Below, piece after piece: positions 9,452 to 17,632 of a stretch of 64,000 nt of DNA (positions are counted from its first letter, which is position 1; every line of letters starts with the position of its first letter). The notes under the pieces are model-generated. The model saw only the letters and a program-made list of their open reading frames with translations. It was not told the DNA's origin and searched no databases. The stretch is from Cellulomonas carbonis. Lineage in GTDB: Bacteria > Actinomycetota > Actinomycetes > Actinomycetales > Cellulomonadaceae. The position numbers were made by a program, and so were the translations under genes. The stretch is from NCBI RefSeq assembly GCF_014636275.1, contig NZ_BMEB01000006.1:78798-142797 (forward strand), read 5' to 3'.

Positions 9452-10213
9452 TCAGCGGCCGAGGCGGCGCTCGCGTGCCGCGTAGGAGCGCAGCGCGCGG
9501 AGGAAGTCCACGCGACGGAAGTCGGGCCAGTACGCCTCGCAGAAGTAGAACTCGGTGTGGACGCTCTGCCACAGCAGGAAGCCGCCCAGGCGCTGCTCGC
9601 CCGACGTCCGGATGACGAGGTCGGGGTCCGGCTGACCCTTCGTGTAGAGGTGCTCGGCGATGTGCTCGACGTCGAAGGTCTCGGCGAGCTCCTCGAGCGA
9701 CGTGCCGTTGCCCGCGTGCTCGCGCAGCAGGGCCCGGACCGCGTCGGCGATCTCGCGCCGCCCGCCGTAGCCGACCGCGACGTTGACGTGCAGCCCGACG
9801 ACGTCGGCGGTCCGCGCCTCGGCGTCGCGCAGCGCGGCTGCGGCGTCCGGCGGGAGGAGGTCGAGCGCTCCCATCACCTGCAGGCGCCACCGGCCGCGGG
9901 CCGCGAGCCCCGCGACGGCGTCCTGGATGATCCCGAGCAGCTCGGTGAGCTCCTCGGGCGACCGCGAGAGGTTGTCGGTCGAGAGCATCCACAGCGTGAC
10001 GACCTGGACGCCCGCCTCCTCGGACCACTCGAGCAGGTCGAGGATCTTGTCCGCGCCGCGGCGGTGGCCGTGCGAGGGGGCCGAGCCGACGCTCCGCGCC
10101 CACCGCCGGTTGCCGTCGAGGATGACGCCGATGTGCCGCGGGGCCGCCTCCTTGGGCAGCGAGGCGGCCAGGCGGCGCTCGTAGAGCGCGTACACGGGGT
10201 GGGGCAGGCGCAT
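9452..10213 (-). CDS. uppS: Cis-prenyltransferase (short-chain Z-isoprenyl diphosphate synthase type)
   Basis: A 253-residue UppS-fold enzyme that condenses isopentenyl diphosphate onto an allylic primer with cis geometry. The catalytic Asp33 is in GVILDGNRRWAR; the C-terminal signatures DLVIRTSGEQRLGGFLLWQS and FCEAYWPDF are intact. I prefer the ATG at 10213 over that at 10219 because GAGGA is then correctly spaced. The divergent trhA neighbour matches the M. tuberculosis Rv1085c-Rv1086 pair, in which Rv1086 makes (Z,E)-farnesyl diphosphate; by that context this is more likely the short-chain paralogue than the C50/C55 synthase, but product length cannot be read here. Confidence 0.9.
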   Translation of the reverse strand: MRLPHPVYALYERRLAASLPKEAAPRHIGVILDGNRRWARSVGSAPSHGHRRGADKILDLLEWSEEAGVQVVTLWMLSTDNLSRSPEELTELLGIIQDAVAGLAARGRWRLQVMGALDLLPPDAAAALRDAEARTADVVGLHVNVAVGYGGRREIADAVRALLREHAGNGTSLEELAETFDVEHIAEHLYTKGQPDPDLVIRTSGEQRLGGFLLWQSVHTEFYFCEAYWPDFRRVDFLRALRSYAARERRLGR

Positions 10214-10401
10214 GGACATCCTCGCGGCAGTCGGGACGGGGACACGCTAGCGCCAGCGGGCGCCCTCGCACGGGGAGCCGCCACGATGCGCGCGAGCTCC
10301 TCACACGATGGGCACGGGCCCGCCCCGGAGGTGCCGTCTCGCAGGTCGGGCGGCACGCCGGGTGGCACGCCGGCCGGGGCCCGTCAGGCACCTACGGTGC
10401 A

Positions 10402-10425
10402 GTAACCTACGCCTGCGTAGGTTAC
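10402..10425. promoter_or_regulatory. 24-bp palindromic operator candidate between uppS and trhA
   Basis: Arms GTAACCTACGC and GCGTAGGTTAC form a perfect 11-bp inverted repeat around a 2-base CT spacer. It is unusually AT-containing for its surroundings, lies 54 bases before the trhA start and about 190 bases before uppS. Size and symmetry fit a TetR-family operator; no regulator gene is adjacent. Confidence 0.65.
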
Positions 10426-10478
10426 CGACGCGGCCGTACCGTTCCGGTGTGGCACGACGCAGGGAGAAGGAGATCGGT

Positions 10479-11138
10479 GTGACGACGACGGAGCGCGTGG
10501 CCGAGGCGGTCAAGCCCCGGCTGCGGGGCTGGGTGCACGCCGGCATGGCGCCCGTGGTGGTCGTCGCCTCGGTGGCGCTCGTTGCCCTCGCGCCGACCAC
10601 GGCCGGCAAGGTCTCGAGCGCGGTGTTCGGGGTCTCCGCGATCCTGCTGTTCGGCACGAGCGCGGTCTACCACCGCGGGACGTGGTCCCCCCGGGTGGCG
10701 GGCGTGCTGCGCCGGCTCGACCACACCAACATCTTCCTCATCATCGCGGGCACCTACACACCGCTCGCGGTGCTGCTGCTCGAGTGGCCCGTCAACCGCA
10801 ACCTGCTCGTCGTCGTGTGGTCGGGCGCGCTCGTCGGGCTCCTGGCGCGGGTGTTCTGGCTCGGCGCGCCGCGCTGGGTCTACGTCCCGGTGTACATCGC
10901 GCTCGGGTGGGTCGCGGTGTGGTTCCTCCCCGACTTCGCCGCGAGCGGCGGCAGCGCCGTGCTGTGGCTCGTCATCGCGGGCGGGGTCGCCTACACCGCG
11001 GGCGCGGTCGTCTACGGGACCAAGCGCCCCAACCCGAGCCCACGCTGGTTCGGCTTCCACGAGATCTTCCACGTGCTCACGGTGGTCGGGTTCACGTGCC
11101 ACTACGTCGCCGTGAGCATCGCCGCCTACGGCGCCTGA
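10479..11138 (+). CDS. trhA: TrhA/hemolysin III family membrane protein
   Basis: A 219-residue protein with about seven transmembrane helices, of the PAQR-like hemolysin III family. Conserved motifs are visible: AVYHRGTW with a histidine, LDHTNIFLIIAGTYTP, and GFHEIFHVLTVVGFTCHY with clustered histidines that bind zinc in PAQR relatives. The GTG at 10479 has AAGGAG six bases upstream, which beats the in-frame GTG at 10449. Bacterial members have been linked to membrane energetics and lipid homeostasis rather than true haemolysis. Its last 13 bases overlap the convergent ykoC gene. A perfect inverted repeat upstream is probably its operator. Confidence 0.9.
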   Translation: MTTTERVAEAVKPRLRGWVHAGMAPVVVVASVALVALAPTTAGKVSSAVFGVSAILLFGTSAVYHRGTWSPRVAGVLRRLDHTNIFLIIAGTYTPLAVLLLEWPVNRNLLVVVWSGALVGLLARVFWLGAPRWVYVPVYIALGWVAVWFLPDFAASGGSAVLWLVIAGGVAYTAGAVVYGTKRPNPSPRWFGFHEIFHVLTVVGFTCHYVAVSIAAYGA

Positions 11139-12010
11139 CCAGCGGCGACCGCGCCGAGGCACGCGCCCAGCACGACGACGGCGAGGACCGCGTCCCGCGG
11201 GCCCACGCGCGCCTCGTGCCACGTCGTGCGCTCCCGCGGAGGGAGGGCGCCGTAGCCACGCGTCTCGAGCACGACGGCCATCCGCTCGGCGCGACGGATC
11301 GTCGTCGCGAGGAGCGCGAAGGCCGCGGCGCCGACCGAGCGGACGTCCGCCGGGAGGCGCACGGTCGGCGCCTCGTCCGGGCCGCGCCGGCTCCGGCTGC
11401 CGTGCCGGGCGGGGCGCGCCCAGCGCACCGTGGGGCCGCGGAGGGCCTGCGCGCGCCGGACGGTCGCCCAGTCCGCGGGCAGGTCCTGGACCACCCGGTG
11501 GGCGACCATGAGCGCGACCGTGGCCTGCGCCGGGAGCCGGCCCACCACGTGCAGCGACGTCAGGAGCCGACCCGGGTCGACGACGGCGAGCATCGTGACG
11601 GCCGCGACGCCGACGACGAGGGTCCGCAGCGCGAGCGCGGCGCCCGTCGCGAGCCCGGTGTCCGTGACGACGAGGGGACCGACGACCGCGACCGTCCCGC
11701 CGTCGCGCGTGACCGCGTTGACGACGAGCACGCTCGCCGCGAACCCGAGGAAGGGCACCTGCGCGCGGAGCAGCCGCGGCAGACGCAGCCCGCCCGCGAG
11801 CACCGCCCCGACGGTCGCGGCGAGCCACAGCACGAGGACCGGCCGCGGGTCGACGAGCGGGACGAGCACGACCGGGACCGCGACCACGACGGCCAGCAGC
11901 ACCGCCGGGTCGCACCGTGCGAGCAGCGGTCCCGCATCGGCACGGCCGGCCCGGCCGGCACCACCGACGTCGGCCCCGCCGGGTCCGGCGCCCCCGTCGG
12001 CCCCGCTCAC
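11126..12010 (-). CDS. ykoC: ECF transporter T component (YkoC-like) for thiamine/HMP uptake
   Basis: A 294-residue membrane protein, last gene of the riboswitch-controlled operon. After a Gly/Ala-rich N-terminus come hydrophobic spans from about residue 37, then the coupling helices typical of EcfT: ALRGPTVRWARPARHG and, near the end, RAERMAVVLETRGYGA, a recognisable A-R-G type signature. It transmits ATPase motion to the substrate-binding S subunit. The GTG start overlaps the YkoD stop as GTGA. The DPTVRLPAD insertion-rich stretch between coupling helices is arginine-heavy and longer than usual. Confidence 0.88.
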   Translation of the reverse strand: MSGADGGAGPGGADVGGAGRAGRADAGPLLARCDPAVLLAVVVAVPVVLVPLVDPRPVLVLWLAATVGAVLAGGLRLPRLLRAQVPFLGFAASVLVVNAVTRDGGTVAVVGPLVVTDTGLATGAALALRTLVVGVAAVTMLAVVDPGRLLTSLHVVGRLPAQATVALMVAHRVVQDLPADWATVRRAQALRGPTVRWARPARHGSRSRRGPDEAPTVRLPADVRSVGAAAFALLATTIRRAERMAVVLETRGYGALPPRERTTWHEARVGPRDAVLAVVVLGACLGAVAAGQAP

Positions 12011-13659
12011 GTGCCCACCGCCAGGCCCGACGCGACGAGGAGCGCGCCGTCGTCGAGGAGCTCCGGTCCCCCGGCCGCGACCGACCGCCCGGCGTCGAGG
12101 ACCACCACCTGGTCGGCGACGGCCCGGGCGAGCGCGAGGTCGTGCGTCGCGAGGACCACGGCGACGCCGTCGTCGGCCGCGTCCGCGACCATCCGCACGA
12201 CGCGCGCCGTGTGCGCGGCATCCAGTCCCGCCGTCGGCTCGTCCAGCAGGAGCACACGTCGACCGAGCACGCCGGCCGCCGCGAGGACGAGGCGGCGCTG
12301 CTCACCGCCCGACAGCCGGAACGGGTCGGCGTCCGCGAGGTGCGTCAGGCCCGCGCGGGACAGGGCACGGGCCACCTCGGGGTGCTCCGCGACCGGCCGC
12401 GCGCGACGCGAGGTGCTGCTCCCGCCGCCCTGCCCGGCGCCCGGCCCGGCGCCCGGCCCGGTGCCCGGTCCGGTGGGGTGCCGGCTGTCGTGCCAGGTGC
12501 CCGACCCGGTGCCTCGCGACGCCCGTCCTCCGCGCCACCGCACCCGTCCGCGCCCGCGTGCGGCGAGCCCGTACGCGACCTCGTCCGCGACCGAGCGGGT
12601 GAGCAGCTGGTGCTCGGGATGCTGCGCGACGTACGCCGCGGTGCCGGCCTCCCGCCGCCCCCTGCACGGCAGGAGGCCGGCGATCCCGAGCAGCAGCGAG
12701 GACTTCCCGCTGCCGTTGCGACCCACGAGGGCCGTGACCTGGCCCTCGCGCGCCGCGAGCCGCCCGACCCGGACGACGGGCTCGCCGTCGCGGGTCACGA
12801 CGAGGTCGGACAGGTCGACGACGACGTCGCCCGTGCCCGGACGTGCGCGCGCGACCCTGCCGGGGCCCGGCGCCGCCGGGACGACAGCGCTCGTCGGGCC
12901 GTCGGCCACGACCGTCCCGGCCTCGAGCCGCACCGCGCGATCGGGCAGCCACCCCTCGAGCCGCTGCTCGACGACGACGACCGCGACGTCGCCCGACGTC
13001 GCCCGCGCCGCGACGACCCGTCGCACCGCGTCCGCGGCGACGGGGTCCAGCATCGCGGTCGGCTCGTCGAGCAGCAGCAGCCCTGGCCGGACCACCAGCG
13101 CGGCGGCGAGTGCGACGCGCTGCTGCTCGCCGCCGCTGAGCCGTCCCGTCCGCCGGTCGCCGAGGTGCGCGGCGCCGACCTCGTCGAGCGCGCGGCGCAC
13201 GCGTGCGCCGATCTCCGCGCGCGGGACGCCACGGCTCTCCAGACCGAGCGCGACCTCGTCGGCGACGCGCGGCAGGCACGTGCCCGTGACCGGGTCCTGA
13301 CCCAGTCGGGCGACGCGCAGCGCGGTGCGGGCGACGGGCTGCGTGCGCGGGTCCGCCCCGAGCACGCGCACCGTGCCGTCCACGCGGGCCGGTGCGCTGT
13401 GCGGGACGACGCCGGCGAGGACGTGCAGGAGCGTCGACTTGCCGCCGCCCGAGGGCCCGACGACGAGGAGGGAACCCCCCGCCGGGACGGCGAGGTCGAC
13501 CCCGTCGAGCGTGCGCCGCGCCGACCTGCTCGGCCGCACCGTGAGCCGCTCGACGTGGACGGCGGTGCACGACGACGACGTCGCCCGCGTCGTGGGCGAC
13601 GTCGTCGCAGCCGCCGTGGTCACCCCTGCTGCCGTCGCCGTCGCCGCGCCCGCGGTCAC
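12007..13659 (-). CDS. ykoD: ECF transporter double ATPase (YkoD-like)
   Basis: A 550-residue tandem ABC ATPase combining the two ECF A subunits in one chain. The first half has Walker A GPSGGGKST, LSGGEQQRVALA and LLLLDEPTAMLD; the second has GRNGSGKSS, LSGGEQRRLVLA and VLLLDEPTAGLD. Between the Q-loop and signature of the second half lies an added Gly/Pro/Arg-rich stretch of about 45 residues, coded by an imperfect GC repeat around 12410-12545. The GTG start overlaps the ykoE stop (GTGA), with GGAGG ten bases upstream. The 35-residue Ala/Thr-rich N-terminus may be partly spurious, the true domain starting at VHVERLTV. Confidence 0.9.
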   Translation of the reverse strand: MTAGAATATAAGVTTAAATTSPTTRATSSSCTAVHVERLTVRPSRSARRTLDGVDLAVPAGGSLLVVGPSGGGKSTLLHVLAGVVPHSAPARVDGTVRVLGADPRTQPVARTALRVARLGQDPVTGTCLPRVADEVALGLESRGVPRAEIGARVRRALDEVGAAHLGDRRTGRLSGGEQQRVALAAALVVRPGLLLLDEPTAMLDPVAADAVRRVVAARATSGDVAVVVVEQRLEGWLPDRAVRLEAGTVVADGPTSAVVPAAPGPGRVARARPGTGDVVVDLSDLVVTRDGEPVVRVGRLAAREGQVTALVGRNGSGKSSLLLGIAGLLPCRGRREAGTAAYVAQHPEHQLLTRSVADEVAYGLAARGRGRVRWRGGRASRGTGSGTWHDSRHPTGPGTGPGAGPGAGQGGGSSTSRRARPVAEHPEVARALSRAGLTHLADADPFRLSGGEQRRLVLAAAGVLGRRVLLLDEPTAGLDAAHTARVVRMVADAADDGVAVVLATHDLALARAVADQVVVLDAGRSVAAGGPELLDDGALLVASGLAVGT

Positions 13660-14324
13660 CGTGACCGAGCCTCCGACCCCTGCCCGGCGGCCTCGGTGCC
13701 GTCGGCGTCGGCGTGGGTGTCGGCGTCGTCCAGCGCCGCGGCACGGCCGGCCGCGAACGCGTCGAGGACGCCCGTGCGCAGGAGCGCCTCGGCGACGAGC
13801 TTCGCGAGCACGCCGGTGAGCACGAGCCCGCTCGCGAGCTGCAGTCCCGCACGCAGCAGGAGCAGGTCCTGCGTCCACCAGTGCTGGACCGTGCCCGCCC
13901 ACAGGAAGCTCGCGGTCACGCCCGTGACGCCCGCGACGAGGAAGGTCGGCCAGCCGAAGCGCCGGTAGCGGGTCGCCGCGAAGGCGAGCTCGGCACCGGC
14001 GCCCTGCACCGCACCCGCGAGCAGCAGCATCGGGCCCACGGGCGAGCCGAGGAACGCGAACTCGACGAACGCGGCACCGATCTCCGCGAGCACGCCCGCG
14101 CCGGGGCGCCGCACGACGAAGACCGCGAGCGGCGCGACGGTGATCCAGCCGCCCATGAGGACGTTCTGCGCGAGGTCCCCGAGCGGACCCATCGCCACCT
14201 GCAGACCGCCCCACGCCTGGACGAGCGCCCAGTAGAGGAAGCCGAACACCGCGGCGAGCACCGCGACGACGAGCACGTCCCGCAGCGGCCACGGGCCCCG
14301 CGGGCGGTCGACGACGGCGCTCAC
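13656..14324 (-). CDS. ykoE: ECF transporter S component, YkoE family (thiamine/HMP)
   Basis: A 222-residue membrane protein with about six hydrophobic helices and the YkoE family features LRDVLVVAVLAAVFGFLYWAL and LLAGAVQGAGAELAFA. It is the substrate-capturing subunit of the ykoFEDC importer, thought to carry the thiamine precursor HMP or thiamine. The GTG start overlaps the ykoF stop as GTGA and its own stop overlaps the ykoD start the same way. The acidic, hydrophilic C-terminal tail (DDADTHADADGTE) is not part of the fold. Confidence 0.9.
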   Translation of the reverse strand: MSAVVDRPRGPWPLRDVLVVAVLAAVFGFLYWALVQAWGGLQVAMGPLGDLAQNVLMGGWITVAPLAVFVVRRPGAGVLAEIGAAFVEFAFLGSPVGPMLLLAGAVQGAGAELAFAATRYRRFGWPTFLVAGVTGVTASFLWAGTVQHWWTQDLLLLRAGLQLASGLVLTGVLAKLVAEALLRTGVLDAFAAGRAAALDDADTHADADGTEAAGQGSEARSR

Positions 14325-15025
14325 AGCGCGGACCCGCGCGTCGCGGCGCCGGCCGCGCGGCTGCTCGGGCTGCCGACGCTCACGGTCACGTGCGCCGCGA
14401 CGTGCGCGACCTCGCGCCCGACCCCCGTCCACGTGTCGACGACCGTCCCGAGGACGTCCGCGAGGTCGCCGTCGAGGCGCGTCGCGAAGTGCTCGGCCCC
14501 GCCCCACGTGCCGCGTCGCTGCGCGGTGGCGATCGCGGCCTCGATCGGCCCCATCGCGTCGGTCGTCCCGAGCGGGTAGAGCGCCCAGTGGGCCGACGCC
14601 CCGACACCCGTCGCCGGGAGGTCGACCGGCTCGACCGCGGGCAGCTCACCCGCGGGCAGCGTGCAGCCCACCTCGCCGGGGCACCCGCGGGACAGTGCGA
14701 GCGTCGCGACGACGTGGCCGGTCGGCGTGATGCGCGCCGCGTGCGCGACGCAGGCCAGGACGAACGCGGCGACGTCGCGCTCGCCGCCCCGCAGGAGCGT
14801 CGAGACGTCGTCGGTGTGGACCTCCACCTGGGGCACCGTGGCCTGCGCGGCGGCGAGCGAGGACACGATGACCTCGACGAACGCGTCTGCCGCGGGGTGG
14901 AGGGTGAGCCGGGCGCCGACGCCCAGCCGCACGTGGTCCGGCCGGTCGTGGTCGGTCCGGTCGTGGTCGGTCCGGTCGTCGGGTCGGGACGGCGCCGGGG
15001 CGAGGTCGGGTGCGGACGGGTTCAC
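14321..15025 (-). CDS. ykoF: YkoF family thiamine/HMP-binding protein
   Basis: A 234-residue cytoplasmic protein of the YkoF family, which binds thiamine or its HMP moiety through tandem ACT-like folds. The first repeat starts at RLGVGARLTLHPAADAFVEVI and the second at GVGASAHWALYPLGT. It is the first gene after the TPP riboswitch and begins the chain of overlapping start-stop pairs. I chose the GTG at 15025 because GGAGG is five bases upstream; the first in-frame ATG, at 15091, lies in the riboswitch leader. The short N-terminus has a repeated D-R-T-D-H-D pattern from an 18-base DNA repeat. Confidence 0.9.
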   Translation of the reverse strand: MNPSAPDLAPAPSRPDDRTDHDRTDHDRPDHVRLGVGARLTLHPAADAFVEVIVSSLAAAQATVPQVEVHTDDVSTLLRGGERDVAAFVLACVAHAARITPTGHVVATLALSRGCPGEVGCTLPAGELPAVEPVDLPATGVGASAHWALYPLGTTDAMGPIEAAIATAQRRGTWGGAEHFATRLDGDLADVLGTVVDTWTGVGREVAHVAAHVTVSVGSPSSRAAGAATRGSAL

Positions 15026-15102
15026 GGGTGCCTCCGGGGGTGCGAGCGGACCCCCGGACAGCACGGCCACCGACCGCACGCGTGCGCGCACGTCGGCACC
15101 TC

Positions 15103-15209
15103 GCCCAGCTCCCTACGCCGGCATGAACCGGATCAGGTTCCACGGGTCAGTGGCTCGACCTCTCGGTCCGACCACACTCTCAGCGCGTCCGCGCTCCCCG
15201 GGGGCTTGT
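15103..15209 (-). promoter_or_regulatory. TPP riboswitch (THI element)
   Basis: Read on the minus strand, the conserved pieces occur in order: GGGGAGC, CGCGCTGAGAG, a variable arm, GACCCGTGGAACCTGATC, CGGTTCATGCCGGCGTAGGGA. These form the pyrimidine-sensing (CUGAGA) and pyrophosphate-sensing arms, closed by a P1 stem of GCCC with GGGC. It lies 78 bases before ykoF, so thiamine pyrophosphate should shut down the importer operon, most likely by masking the ykoF GGAGG. Confidence 0.95.
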
Positions 15210-15244
15210 CGGGCCCGACCCTACGACCGCGAGCACCGGCCGTG

Positions 15245-16126
15245 TCAACACCGCGTCCGCCCCGGGCCGTCCGGCCCGGCCGGCGAGGCCACCGGCGCAC
15301 CGGGGACGACGCGGTAGCGGCGGTTGGCGAGCGACGGGTTGCGCTCCCGCACCGCGGTGACGACGTCGGGGTCGAGCGACGCGACCGCCGCCGTCCCCGG
15401 GGACGCGTCGTCGTCCGCACCGCGCCCGCCCGCCGCGGCCAGCACGACGCCGAGCGGGTCGACGACGCACGAGGCGCCCGTGACGCCGCGACCCTGCTGC
15501 GCGGCGCCCACGACGTACGCGGTGCTCTCGATCGCGCGGGCGCGCAGGAGGGTCGTCCAGTGGTCGGCCTTGTGCTCGCCGTCGGCCCACGCGGCCGGGA
15601 CGACGAGCACGTCGGCACCCGCGTCCACGAGCCGACGTGCGACCTCGGGGAACCGCAGGTCGTAGCACGTCATGACGCCGACGGTGAGCCCCCCGACGCG
15701 GACGACGACGGGCTGGGCGTCGGCCGGTCCCGGCTCGAGGCGGTCGGACTCGCGGTGGCCGAAGGCGTCGTAGAGGTGCACCTTGCGGTAGGCCGCCACG
15801 ACGTCGCCGTCGCGCACGACGACGACGGCGTTGACGGCCCGGTCGGGGCGCGACCCGGGCAGCGTCGTGCCCGCGACGACGAGCGCGCCGCTGCCCGCGG
15901 TCGCGGCGCGCAGCGCGCCGACGAACGGTCCGTCGAGGGGTTCGGCGAGCTCGGGCGTGACGCCCCGCGGGTCGAAGGCGGCCGCGTACTCGGGCAGGAC
16001 GACGAGCGCGGTACCCGGCCCGGCGCCCGACCCGACGGCGTCCTCGACGGCCGCCACGGCCGCGGCCCGGTTCGCGGCCGCGTCGGTGCCGGACCGCATC
16101 CCGACCGCGTGGACCCGGACGGGCAC
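15245..16126 (-). CDS. Carbon-nitrogen hydrolase (nitrilase superfamily)
   Basis: A 293-residue cytoplasmic amidase with the complete Glu-Lys-Cys triad: LPEYAAAF near residue 45, YRKVHLYDAFG near 118, and MTCYDLRFPEV near 155. An additional conserved glutamate may lie in the GEHKADHW segment. The subgroup hydrolyses small omega-amides (Nit2-like or deaminated glutathione/mycothiol-type amidases); the substrate is unknown. The GTG start lies two bases after the stop of the small membrane protein, so it is co-transcribed with mca. That context permits, but does not prove, a role in thiol or xenobiotic amide turnover. Confidence 0.88.
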   Translation of the reverse strand: MPVRVHAVGMRSGTDAAANRAAAVAAVEDAVGSGAGPGTALVVLPEYAAAFDPRGVTPELAEPLDGPFVGALRAATAGSGALVVAGTTLPGSRPDRAVNAVVVVRDGDVVAAYRKVHLYDAFGHRESDRLEPGPADAQPVVVRVGGLTVGVMTCYDLRFPEVARRLVDAGADVLVVPAAWADGEHKADHWTTLLRARAIESTAYVVGAAQQGRGVTGASCVVDPLGVVLAAAGGRGADDDASPGTAAVASLDPDVVTAVRERNPSLANRRYRVVPGAPVASPAGPDGPGRTRC

Positions 16127-16128
16127 CG

Positions 16129-16488
16129 TCAGGCGCGCCCGTCGCCGGTCGGGGCGGCCCCCGGGTCGGTGGGCGGGTGGTGCGGCGGACCGGCTTCACC
16201 GGGCCGGTCGGGCTCGCCGGCGACGTCCGGCCCACCGACCTCGTCGGGCGGGCGGTGGTTGACCCGGCGCAGCTTGCCGACCATCGACAGCAGCAGTACG
16301 ACGAGCCCGATGACGACCGCGAACGTCACGGCGAACCCGAGGACGCCGGGCGTCACGTCCGTGGGCTCGAACTGCCGCATCCCCGGGTCGTCGGGGGCCG
16401 CGGCCGTGGACGCCACCCACGAGCCGGGACCACGCCCGACGTCGCCGACGACGGCGTGCACCACGACGTCCGCGACCGCGGCGCTCAT
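16129..16488 (-). CDS. Small single-span membrane protein downstream of mca
   Basis: A 119-residue protein with one clear transmembrane segment (LGFAVTFAVVIGLVVLLLSMV, about residues 49-69), followed by a short basic stretch KLRRVNHRPP and a proline-rich acidic tail. Its ATG overlaps the mca stop as ATGA. Position and make-up match the small conserved membrane protein that follows mca in M. tuberculosis (Rv1083). No function is known; a membrane anchor or partner for Mca is a guess from the coupling only. Confidence 0.82.
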   Translation of the reverse strand: MSAAVADVVVHAVVGDVGRGPGSWVASTAAAPDDPGMRQFEPTDVTPGVLGFAVTFAVVIGLVVLLLSMVGKLRRVNHRPPDEVGGPDVAGEPDRPGEAGPPHHPPTDPGAAPTGDGRA

Positions 16489-17471
16489 GCGTCGACCTCC
16501 GTCGCGGCGCGGTCCGCGTCGGCGTCGGCGTCCGTATCCGTGTCCGCATCGGCCACCGGGTCGTCCTCGGGGTGGACGCCGGCGAAGAGGTCGTCCTCGG
16601 GCGTGCTCACAGGGACGTGCGACGCGGCGAGCTCGTACTCCTCGACGGGCCAGACCTCCGCCTCGAGGTCGCGCGGCGTCGCGAAGAAGAAGCCCTCGGG
16701 GTCGATCTGCGTCGCGTGCGCCACGAGCGCCGCGTCGCGCGCCGGGAACCACCCGGAGCACTCGATGCGCGTCGTCACCGGGCGCTCGGGCACCTCACGC
16801 ATCGCACGCGAGGAGATCCAGTCGCCGAACGGCGACTCGAGCCCGGCGGCCTGCATCGCCTCGTGCACGGTCCGCAGCCGCGTGAGCGAGAAGTCGTGGT
16901 TGTAGTACAGCTTGAGGGGCTGCCACGGCTCGCCGCGGTCGCGGTACCGCTCGGGGTCCCCCGCGGCGTGGAAGGCCTCGAACGCGACGCGGTGGCACAT
17001 GATGTGGTCCGGGTGCGGGTAGCCGCCCGTCGGGTCGTACGTGGTCATGACGTGCGGACGGAAGGACCGCACGAGGTCGACGAGCGGGGCGGCCGCGTCC
17101 TCGAGGGGCACGAGCGCGAAGCAGCCCTCGGGCAGCGGCGGGAGCGGGTCGCCCTCAGGCAGGCCCGAGTCGACGAAGCCCAGCCAGTGCTGGCGCACAC
17201 CGAGCGCCGCGGCTGCCGCGGCCATCTCGTCGCGGCGGACGGCCGCCATCTCCTCGGGCGTCGACGGCGGGTCCGTGTAGCGCGGGTTGAGGATGCTCCC
17301 CCGCTCGCCGCCGGTGCAGGTGACGACGAGCACGTCGACGCCCTCCGCGGCGTAGCGGGCCGTGGTGGCCGCCCCCTTGCTCGACTCGTCGTCGGGGTGC
17401 GCGTGCACCGCCATGAGACGCAGACCGCTCCGGTGCGCACCCGCACCCGGTCCGGTCGTCGCTCCGCTCAC
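16485..17471 (-). CDS. mca: Mycothiol S-conjugate amidase
   Basis: A 328-residue zinc amidase that cleaves mycothiol conjugates to release mercapturic acids for export, a detoxification step found only in mycothiol-making actinobacteria. The metal-binding motif AHPDDE (His25, Asp28) is near the start and the second motif YPHPDHIMCH near residue 155. The GTG start at 17471 has GAGGAGG nine bases upstream. The last 35 residues are an Asp/Ala/Thr repeat encoded by short tandem DNA repeats and are probably disordered. MshB, the deacetylase paralogue, is the alternative, but WFPARDAALVAHATQIDP and the neighbourhood favour Mca. Confidence 0.92.
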   Translation of the reverse strand: MSGATTGPGAGAHRSGLRLMAVHAHPDDESSKGAATTARYAAEGVDVLVVTCTGGERGSILNPRYTDPPSTPEEMAAVRRDEMAAAAAALGVRQHWLGFVDSGLPEGDPLPPLPEGCFALVPLEDAAAPLVDLVRSFRPHVMTTYDPTGGYPHPDHIMCHRVAFEAFHAAGDPERYRDRGEPWQPLKLYYNHDFSLTRLRTVHEAMQAAGLESPFGDWISSRAMREVPERPVTTRIECSGWFPARDAALVAHATQIDPEGFFFATPRDLEAEVWPVEEYELAASHVPVSTPEDDLFAGVHPEDDPVADADTDTDADADADRAATEVDA

Positions 17472-17632
17472 CCCGACCCACCTCCTCGTCCACGCCGCCC
17501 GTCCGGGCGCATCAGGATCCGTGCCGTGCGTGCCCGCAGGCGCACGCCCACGGGTCCCGCGGCGCGCGGGACCCGTGGACAATGGTCGCACCACCGGCCG
17601 CACCACCGGCCCGTGCGACCGACAGGAGGACC

